Shown piece after piece: positions 35,805-43,700 of a stretch of DNA of 64,000 nucleotides (its first letter is position 1; each line of letters opens with the position of its first letter). The DNA lies in assembly GCA_963784995.1 (NCBI GenBank), contig CAWATZ010000002.1, positions 1,674,001 through 1,738,000 on the forward strand, read 5' to 3'. The stretch comes from CAWATZ01 sp963784995 (GTDB taxonomy: Bacteria > Planctomycetota > Planctomycetia > Gemmatales > Gemmataceae). The position numbers and the translations under genes are program-made. The notes beneath the pieces were generated by a model. That model ran no database searches. It had not been told where the DNA came from and worked only from the letters and a program-made list of their open reading frames with translations.

Positions 35805-38232
35805 CTACAGGGAAGGAGGAGCAGAAGCGTCGGTCCGGGTGTCGGCAACGCGCACTGCTTGACCGCACCGGGGGCACTTGACCTTCTTGCCGTTCAGGTC
35901 GGCTCGGGCCTTGAGGTTCTTGCCGCAACCGGGACAGGAAAAGGAAAGCGAGCGCGGCGTCACTTCGGATCTGGTGGGCTGGTCCGCCAGGACGCCTTCG
36001 TCGAGAGCTTCAGCAGCCTGCTGACGAGAGCGCAAGTAAAGGGCCGCAAGCAAAGCTCCCATCAGGAGCAGACCAAGCAAGAGCGTCGCGACCATCCAGG
36101 TCCTGGAACGGGCCGGGCGGTTCGGTTGTGGGGGTGGCGTGGCTTCGGCCGCTGCTTCCGGGATCGGCTGACCAGTGCGAATCCTCAGATCGACCAGCCG
36201 GGCATCGACTTGGTTGCCGGGGCTGCCGCTGTCGATGACGTCGAAGCGGACGAGGGCCAGGTCGTCCGTCCCCATGGGCCACTGCCCGATTTCCCGAAAG
36301 TCCTTCGCGGTCCCATCAGCCACCAGACAGCGGACCGTCTCGCCCTCGCGTACCAGACGCAACTGCCCCGACCGGGCTTCGGTTTCCTCGGGCTTGAACC
36401 TCCATCTCCTGGGATCGCGAAGGGGATAATCGTGGTTCCAGAACTCGGTCGCGTAAATGCTTCCCTTGTCGGGGTGCCACAACCGAGCCGTTTTGCAGAA
36501 CTTGCGTCGAGCCGGGTCTGTTGTCACACTCAGGCAAACGCCGACGCCATAGCCGTTCGCAGGCCTGGCGGCGGAAAGCAACTCGTAACTGCCGGTCATC
36601 TCGAAGTCGCCCGAAAGAGGGAACGTCAATTCGACCCCCACCGGGTAATGCACCGGCCGCGTCCCGGGAAGGGTGATCCGCAATCCCCCTTCTTCCGGTT
36701 TGGTGAATTCTTCGTAGTCCGCCCCCTCCGGCTTCAAGAAGGGGAGCAAGGGCTTGCCGCCGCGGAAATCCTGGTACGCTTCCGAGCGCAGCGCGCTTCT
36801 TCGGAGGGGCTTCTGGTTGAGGAGGAGGAATGATCTGGGCCAGCAGAAACAGAGTGGGCCCGAGGGCCGCCAGAAACAGGAGCGCCGCGAGCCAGGAACG
36901 CCGGAGAAACCGCCGGCTGCTTTCCGTCCGCGATGCCTTTTCCCGCTGTCCAGGCTGGCCATCGACTGGAGGAGGCAATCGCGGGGCGGTTACAGTCGCC
37001 GGCTGACGTAAGTGGGCGAGGAAGCCCTCCAGCAAGCCGGCGACCTCGGCCGCGCTCTGGATGCGGTGCAGTGGATCTTTGGCGAGCAGTCGCCCAATCA
37101 ACGTCTCCAGCCAGACGGGTACGTCCGGGTTCAGCTCGCGGAGGGGAGTCGGGGGTTCCTGACTGACTCGCAAGAGCACAGCGATCACCGTCTCACCGCG
37201 GAAGGGCGGGGAACCGGTACAGAGGGCATAGAGGACGCTGCCGAGGCTGAACAGGTCGGCCCGGTGATCGATCGGTTCGCCTCGGACTTGCTCCGGCGCC
37301 ACGTATTGCGGGGTCCCGGCCAGCACGCCATCCTGGGTCAGGCCGACGTCGTCCACCATGCGTGCCAGGCCGAAGTCGGTGATCTTGACGCGGGGCGAGC
37401 CGGGCGGGTCCGGAGTGTTAGCCCGAAGCGCTAGCGAGGGAGAACGCAAACCCTCGCTAGCGCTTCGGGCTAACGACACTCCCGGCTCACCTTCCAGCAG
37501 CAGGTTGGCCGGCTTGATGTCCCGGTGGATCAGGCCCTGACTGTGAGCCGCGGCCAGCCCCGAAGCCGTTTGCAGGCCGATCCGGACAATGTCCTCCAGC
37601 GGCAGCGGCCCGCCTCGGTCGAGCCGATGTTGCAGCGACTCGCCCGGGACGTACTGCATGACCAGGTAAGGGAGCCCCTCGATCTCGTGGACACCGTGAA
37701 CCGCGACAACGTGTTCGTGACAGACCGCGGCGGCGGCCTGGGCTTCCCGGGTGAAGCGTCGGCGGGCGGTGGCACTGCCGGCCAAGGCGGGAGACATCAT
37801 CTTGATGGCCACCCGCCGACAGAGGGCCGGCTCGAACGCCTTCAGCACCACGCCCATGCCGCCCTGGCCAATCACCTCCTGCACCTCGTAATCGCCGAGC
37901 AGGCCCAGCAGATCCGGCCGATCGGTCGGGCGCAGAAAGGACAGATCGATCGGCTCGTTCCGAAGTGCATTCCGCTCGGAGGACTTTGCCTCGCGCAGCC
38001 GTTCCAAAACCTCGGCGAGGGTCGGATCGGAAGGAACAAGCGTCGGGTCGCCGATTCGCTGTCCCTGACTCCGAAACGCATCGCTGTCCGCCTCGCCCTG
38101 ATCCAGCCGCTGCTGACAGGCCGGGCACGACTCCAGGTGCCGTTCGCAGCATTCGCGCTGCTCCGGCGCCAGCGAGCCTTTGAAGAGCCGCTGCCAGCAA
38201 TCCAGGTCTGGACAGTCCAGTGTGATTGTCAC
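35805..38232 (-). CDS. Membrane Ser/Thr protein kinase 7 with beta-sandwich sensor (frameshifted)
   Basis: The start is GTG at 38232 (VTITLDCPDLDCW). CGGAGGT lies ~7 nt upstream and the finger aligns only with this start; the ATG at 38307 overlaps sigma 7. Domains: RHLESCPACQ finger, kinase (HRD ~236, DFG ~286), TM1 (WLAALLFLAALGPTLFLLA), outer DUF1583/LamG-like domain (GGLRITLPGTR, GDFEMTGSYELL), TM2 (WMVATLLLGLLLMGALLAAL), C-terminal ribbon (CPGCGKNL...CPRCGQAVRV). A one-base indel at ~36786-36796 splits it: the kinase frame runs to 36316 as nonsense, and the outer part is open in another frame to 35805. A 29-residue palindrome-coded insert precedes DFG. Confidence 0.82.
37417..37474. repeat. 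Palindromic SLARSASEG-type element inside kinase 7
   Basis: 24-bp perfect arms (37417-37440, 37451-37474) with a 10-nt loop. It is in frame, at the same kinase site as the element in kinase 3. Confidence 0.9.
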
Positions 38233-38281
38233 GCGAATACCTCCGCGGGTCAGGCGGGGAAACTTGACCTGCGTACACGTC

Positions 38282-38875
38282 TCAGGGTTCCTGGGCGGAC
38301 TGGACAAGTTCCCGCAGCCGGGCGAGGACCCGGCTACGGGAACCGTAGACGGCGGCCAGGCTCAGACCCAGTTCCTCGGCCGTCTGCTTGCCGGGCTGAC
38401 CTTCAATCGCGGTCTTCCAGAACGCCTGCCAGGTCATGTCACTGACTTCCGGCCGGACTTGCTCGCAGGCCCAGACGAACAGCCGATCTTCCCATTCCGC
38501 CTGCCACTCGGACTCCTTCGCCGGGGGAGCCAGGCAGCGTTCCAGCAATTGCTGCGTCGCCGGGTTGCCGCTGCCGCGCTGCCGCTGGCCAGCAGCCGTC
38601 CGCCAGTTGGAGAGTTTTCTCCGGACGACCGTGAACAACCAGTTGCGAAAGGAGCCCCGCCGGGGGTCGTACTCCAGCTGGCCAATCGCCGGGGCGATGG
38701 CCAGCAAGACCTCCTGCAACAGGTCGGCGGCGTCGGCGTCTTGCAGTCCCTGCTTGCGGGCGTAGTTGTAGACCAGCGGCCCATACAGATCGACGAACTC
38801 CCTCCAGGCAGCCTCGTTCCGCGGATCGCGCAGGCGGAGGAGCAGGCTGGCTCGGGTGGCTGGGATCTCGGCCAT
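38282..38875 (-). CDS. ECF sigma factor 7 (kinase-linked planctomycete type)
   Basis: This 197-residue protein starts MAEIPATRASLLLRLRDP. Region 2 has GLQDADAADLLQEVLLAIA and LEYDPRRGSFRNWLF. Region 4 (GLSLAAVYGSRSRVLARL) is slightly divergent in the recognition helix, so its promoter preference may differ. It lies 49 nt before the GTG of kinase 7. The leader ends GCGAGGACTA; no TATAAT was seen. Confidence 0.92.
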   Translation of the reverse strand: MAEIPATRASLLLRLRDPRNEAAWREFVDLYGPLVYNYARKQGLQDADAADLLQEVLLAIAPAIGQLEYDPRRGSFRNWLFTVVRRKLSNWRTAAGQRQRGSGNPATQQLLERCLAPPAKESEWQAEWEDRLFVWACEQVRPEVSDMTWQAFWKTAIEGQPGKQTAEELGLSLAAVYGSRSRVLARLRELVQSAQEP

Positions 38876-39140
38876 TAGTCCTCGCGTCGGCTCACTCTAC
38901 CCCTCAGTACCGGACAGGTACGAAAACCTGATACGGATTTGAACATTGTTTCAAAAGGGGGAGTGGTTGGCAACGGAGACACGGTCCGGTTTGAACCTAT
39001 CGATTTTACTGCACGAGACGGGTTTCCTCCACCGAAGCCTCGGGAACGCTGGCTGGTATCGGTGGGAGGGATCTCGGCCAAAGTCTCCGCGGGAGGAAGA
39101 GCAGAGGACGCATTGGGAGGCCGAACCAGCGCCGGGCGGC

Positions 39141-39653
39141 TCAATCGAGTTGGGGGAACTGTCCGCGCTTCACCTGCTGGTTGCGGAGGACCCAATAGCG
39201 GAGCGGGCTGAACTGGGCCAGATCGCGATGCTTGAGGACGTAATCGACGTTCGCCAGCGACAGCATTTCCCACTGATGCAGACCAACCAGGATGTCGCCA
39301 GCCTTGATCCCTGCCCTGACGCTGCTGCTTGCGGGGCGGACCTCACAGACCAGAAGGCCACCGTGCAACTGAGGATGCACCCGGGTGACCTTCTCCGGAG
39401 AAATAGGCTGCAGCCGCAGACCGAGTTTGCGCCAGATCAGGTCCGACGTCCACTGGACCTTGAGTGCGCCTGGCGTATCGGCTTTGCCCTCGGGACGAAT
39501 GTCGCTGACCAGAAGTTCCCCCGGGACGGCCGGCGCGGCCTTCCTGGCCCGGGGCTGCTCCGCTGCTGCCGGGTAGGTCAGGAGCAGTCCGTCTTCAAAG
39601 GCGCTCACGAGCAGCAGCCCGACGGTGACCATCTTGAGATTGGTTGGCAGCAT
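39141..39653 (-). pseudogene. PDZ-domain C-terminal relic of a large Gemmata-type ECF sigma factor
   Basis: 170 codons start from ATG 39653 (MLPTNLKMVTVGLLLVSAF). After an Ala/Pro linker comes a PDZ domain (LGLRLQPISPEKVTRVHPQL, SVRAGIKAGDILVGLHQWEM, SPLRYWVLRNQQVKRGQF). That layout is the C-terminus of long Gemmata sigma factors. Just upstream, in a shifted frame, are remains of the preceding linker (ATVGVISALVAALTKGVL, cf. GTVAALTEGVL at ~5300). The sigma regions are gone. The ATG has AGGAG upstream, so a small PDZ membrane protein may still be made. Confidence 0.6.
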
Positions 39654-39947
39654 GGCGTGAGGACTCCTTTCGTGAGAGCGGCGACGAGAGCCGAGATCAC
39701 GCCCACGGTCGCTTGGAGTGCTGCAAGGACCATCTCGCGGGGCATGAGCTTTCCTCACTCTCGATCCTCCCATTATCCGCGGGAGGGCCGTTTGCTGCAA
39801 CCTCTTCCTCGCCTACTCTCATTGACCCCTCTCCCGAGGCAAGCAACAATAGAGAAACTTGAGTACCCTCATCCGCCCTGGAACATTCGCGGAACGGACA
39901 GCGGTCGATTGGCGTGGGAACGGCGTCTTTCTCAATGGGCAGACCGT

Positions 39948-40505
39948 ATGCAAGACAATGACGAGGCAGCGGATCGCCCGGTGGAGGCCTTCCGGGATTA
40001 CCTGTGCTTGCTGGCACGGTTACAGCTAGACCCGCGCTTGCGTGGGAAGGTCGATCCCTCGGACGTGGTTCAGCAAACGCTGGTCAAGGCCCACCAGCAT
40101 CAGGGGCAGCTGCGCGGTCAGACGGCGGGCGAGAAGGCCGGCTGGCTGCGGCGCATCCTGGCCAACACCATGATCGACGTGGCCCGCAAGCATCAGCGCG
40201 AGCTGGCCCTGGAGCAGCATCTGGAGCACTGTCTGAACCAGTCGTCGGCCCGGCTCGAAGCCTGGCTGGCGGCCGACCAGACGCCGCCCAGCGAGATTGT
40301 CGTTCGCGAGGAGCGCCTGCTGCGCCTGGCTCGGGCGCTGAACGAGCTTCCGGAGGATCAGCGCACCGCGGTCGAGCTGCATCATCTGCGCGACGCCTCG
40401 GTGGCCGAGATCGCCGCCCTGATGGACCGGACCGAGGCATCCGTGGCTGGCCTGCTGCGGCGAGGCCTGAAGAAACTGCGTGAACTGCTCCAGGAGGACG
40501 GCTGA
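39948..40505 (+). CDS. ECF sigma factor 8 (second kinase-linked type)
   Basis: This 185-residue protein starts MQDNDEAADRPVEAFRDYL. Region 2 has VDPSDVVQQTLVKAHQH and GWLRRILANTMIDVARKH; region 4 has LPEDQRTAVELHHLRDASV and RTEASVAGLLRRGLKKL. It belongs to a different ECF branch from sigma 1-7. The kinase 8 ATG is 6 nt downstream. A TTG at 39909 would add 13 residues. Confidence 0.9.
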   Translation: MQDNDEAADRPVEAFRDYLCLLARLQLDPRLRGKVDPSDVVQQTLVKAHQHQGQLRGQTAGEKAGWLRRILANTMIDVARKHQRELALEQHLEHCLNQSSARLEAWLAADQTPPSEIVVREERLLRLARALNELPEDQRTAVELHHLRDASVAEIAALMDRTEASVAGLLRRGLKKLRELLQEDG

Positions 40506-40511
40506 GAACCG

Positions 40512-43500
40512 ATGATGACCACGACCGAGCAGGACCGGGAAGAACGTCTGGACCAGGTGATCGCCGACTACCTGCGGGCCGTGCGCGAAGGGCAGGCGCC
40601 CAGCCGGGACCAGCTGCTCGGCTCGCACCCCGACCTGGCCGGCGACCTGGCCGAGTTCCTCGCCGATCAGGAGAGTTTCAAGCTCCTGGCGGCGCCGCTG
40701 CGCCAGGCGGCCCTGCCGGTGGGCGGGCAGCCGCTGCCGCGGCGCTTCGGCAACTACGAACTGCTGGCGGAGATCGCCCGCGGCGGCATGGGTGTCGTTT
40801 ACCGGGCCCGGCAATGCCTCGATCCGCGGGGAGAACTGGCCACCGCGTTCCGGCCTGTGGCCCTCAAGTTCCTGCTGGGCGGAGCGGTCGCTTCCGACGC
40901 GGAACTGCGGCGTTTCCGCACCGAGGCCGAGACCGTCGCCAGCCTGGACCATCCGCACGTGATCCCGATCTACGAAGTGGGCGTCCACGAGGGCCGCTGT
41001 TTCCTGAGCATGAAACTGGTCGAGGGCGGCCATCTGGGCCAGCACCGGGACCGTTATCGCAACGACCCGAGAGCCACGGCCGAGCTGCTGGCCGTGGTCG
41101 CCGACGCGGTGCATCACGCCCACCAGCGCGGCATCCTGCACCGCGACCTCAAACCCAGCAACATCCTCCTGGAACGGCGTGAGACGGACCAGCCAGCCAG
41201 CAAGGAAACCTGGTTCCCCTACGTCAGCGATTTTGGCCTGGCCCGACGGCACAAAGAACTCACCACAGAGGGCACAGAGGACACAGAGGAAAAACATACG
41301 TTGTTCGTCCTCTGTGTCCTCTGTGCCCTCTGTGGTGAGTTCTTTGTCGGCTTCTCTGACGCACACCGGCGAGATTGTCGGCACCCCCAGTTACATGGCC
41401 CCTGAGCAGGCCTCGGGCCAACCCGGCGCCAGCACCGTGACCGCCGACGTTTACGGATTGGGGACGATCCTCTACGAACTGCTGACCGGCCGGCCTCCCT
41501 TCCAGGGCAGCAATCACCTGGACACGCTCTTGCAGGTGGTCCACAACGAGCCGGCCCGACCGCGGCAGATCGCTCCCGGAGTGCCGCACGACCTGGAGAC
41601 CATCGCGCTGAAATGTTTGCACAAGGAGCCGGCCCGGCGGTACGGCTCGGCCCGGGAAGTGGCCGACGACCTGCGCCGCTGGCTCCGCGGTGAGCCGATC
41701 CTGGCCCGGCCGGTCGGTCCCGGGGAGCGGTTGCTGCGCTGGGTGCGCCGGCAACCGGTGATCGCCGGCCTGGCGCTGGCCCTGGCCGCTTCGCTGGTCC
41801 TTGGTCTGGCCCTGACCGGCTGGCAGTGGTATCGGGCCGAGCAGCACCTGGCCCAGGCAGAGGCGGCCCGGCTGCACGCCGAGGAGCAAAGCCAGAAGGC
41901 CGAGGAGCAGCGCGCGGCGGCCGTCCGCCTGGCCCAGGAAGCCGAGAAGAGCCGGCAGCAGGCCCTGGCTCACTTTACCCTGGCGCATCAGGCGGTCAAT
42001 CAGTTCACCACCCGGGTCAACGAGGAACTGGAGGACGTTCCCGGATTGCAGCGGAAACGCCGGCGGCTGCTCGAAGACGCTCTGAAGTATTACGAGCAGT
42101 TCCTGAAGGAGCGCGGCCGAACGATCCAGCTGGTCCGCGAGCAGGCCGACACCTGGAACCGCCTGGCCCAGGTCCATTCCAGCAGCGGCGAGCGCGACAA
42201 GGCCCTGGCCGCCTACCGTCAGGCTCAGACCCTCTATCGCGAACTCCATGAGCGCGATCCGAAGGACCCGGCCCTGCGCCGCGAACTGGCCCGCTCCGCC
42301 AACAACATTGCCACCCAGGTCGATGACCTGGAACAGGCCCGGGCCGGCTATCAGGAGTCCCTGGACCTGCTCAATCGCTTCCTCGAGGACACCCCGGACG
42401 ACGCCCAGTTCCTCTCGGACAAGGCCATCCGCCTGGCCAACCTGGCGACCAACAGCCGGGCTCGCGGCCGGGTGGAGGAGGCCCGCGACTACTACGAATC
42501 GGCCCTGCGCATTCAGGAACAACTGCTCAAGCGTCTTCCCCGGGAGGAAGTGCTCCAGTCGGACCTGGCCTCGACGCTTCGCAACCTGGCCGTGTTCCTG
42601 AGCCATCAGGGCCAGCATGGTCCGGAAACGCTGGCGCTCTACCGGCGGGCCGTTCAGCTGCGGGAGAAACTGGCGAAGAAGCAGCTCGACAACTATAACC
42701 GGCAAGCCGAACTGGCCCTTGCATACCAGAGCCTTTCGACGGCCCTGCGCGACAGCGGCGACCGGCAGGGAGCGATGGAGCCGCTGCTCAAGGCCCTGGA
42801 AGTGCGCGAACGGCTGGTCAAGGCCAACCCGGACGTGCCCGGCTTCCTGGCCGACCTGGCCCACACGTACCAATCCCTTGGCGTGCTGACCAGCCGAAAC
42901 GGAGACAAGGCCAAGGCACTCTCCCACTCCGAGCGCGCCCGTGACCTGCTCCAAAAGGCGGTCACGCTCAACCCGTCGCCGCGCTACCGGCAGGAGCTGG
43001 CTCTGGTGTGGTTCAACGTCGGGGCCCTTCAGGGAGCGATGAAGCACCGGCCGGAGGAACGGCAGGCGTTCCAGCGCTCGCGGGAGTACCTGCAAGAGCT
43101 GGTCAAGTCATACCCTGACAAGCTGGATTATCGCTGCGACCTGGGTCGGACCCTGAGCAACCTGGGGCTGAACCTGGGCCTGGCGAAGCAGTACGAAGAG
43201 GCCCGGGTGGTGCTGCTCCAGGGGCTGGAGGCGATGCGGCCCGCCTTCGAGAAAGCGCCGCAAATCCAGGGATACCGTCAGGTGATGAACGTCCTGCTGG
43301 GCAACCTGAGCGAGGTGGAACGCGCTTTGAACCACCCGGCCGAGTCGGCCGCGGCCATTCTGGAGCGGCAGCGGCTCTGGCCCGACAACCCCGAAGAGCT
43401 GTATCGCTCCGGCTGCGAGCTGATGCGCACCGCCGCCCGCGTCGGCCGGCCCCGCACGGAATTGACCGCGGAGGAGCTGGCCCAGCGGCAGCGTTACCAG

Positions 43501-43686
43501 GACCTGGCGCTGGACACTCTGCAGCGGGCCGTGAAACAGGGCTTCAAGGATGCGGAGCGGCTGGAAAAGGACCGCGACTGGGAGCCGCTGCGGTCACGGC
43601 CGGAGTTTCAGGGACTGTTCCGGAAGGCCGGCGCAGGCGAGCCGGGGGCGTCAGCCCCCGGATTCTCTGGAGAATCCGGGGGCTGA
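40512..43686 (+). pseudogene. Ser/Thr protein kinase 8 with TPR region, activation loop interrupted by a palindrome (frameshifted)
   Basis: The 5' frame (40512-41405) has the N-terminal helical segment, glycine loop (ARGGMGVVYRA), ALKFL lysine, HRDLKPSN and DFGLARRH. A 93-nt inverted repeat then follows directly and the frame shifts. The 3' frame (from ~41350; ATG at 41395) continues THTGEIVGTPSYMAPEQ, the C-lobe, a TM (AGLALALAASLVLGLAL), a coiled coil, and many tetratricopeptide-like repeats to 43686. As read, only an inactive N-lobe fragment and a separate C-terminal part could be made. The last ~16 residues (EPGASAPGFSGESGG) come from another palindrome. It is paired with sigma 8. Confidence 0.85.
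41253..41345. repeat. 38-bp perfect inverted repeat in the kinase 8 activation loop
   Basis: The arms at 41253-41290 and 41308-41345 are exact reverse complements; the loop is 17 nt. Each arm contains tandem CACAGAGG units (TTEGTEDTE when translated). The frame differs by one on the two sides. Confidence 0.95.
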
Positions 43687-43700
43687 CGCCCCCGGCTCGC
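43637..43700. repeat. 31-bp perfect inverted repeat at a convergent gene boundary
   Basis: Arms 43637-43667 and 43670-43700 with a 2-nt loop. It encodes the last residues of kinase 8 and touches the stop of the PQQ-repeat gene, so it can terminate both. Half a copy lies inside the PQQ gene at 45463-45492. Confidence 0.93.

Noticed and set aside
38946..40505. 519-residue frame ending in sigma 8
   Set aside because: Only the last 185 residues from ATG 39948 show sigma homology; the rest is antisense to the PDZ relic.
41260..43095. 611-residue antisense frame opposite kinase 8
   Set aside because: Antisense shadow of the TPR region with no homology; its first residues only translate the palindrome.
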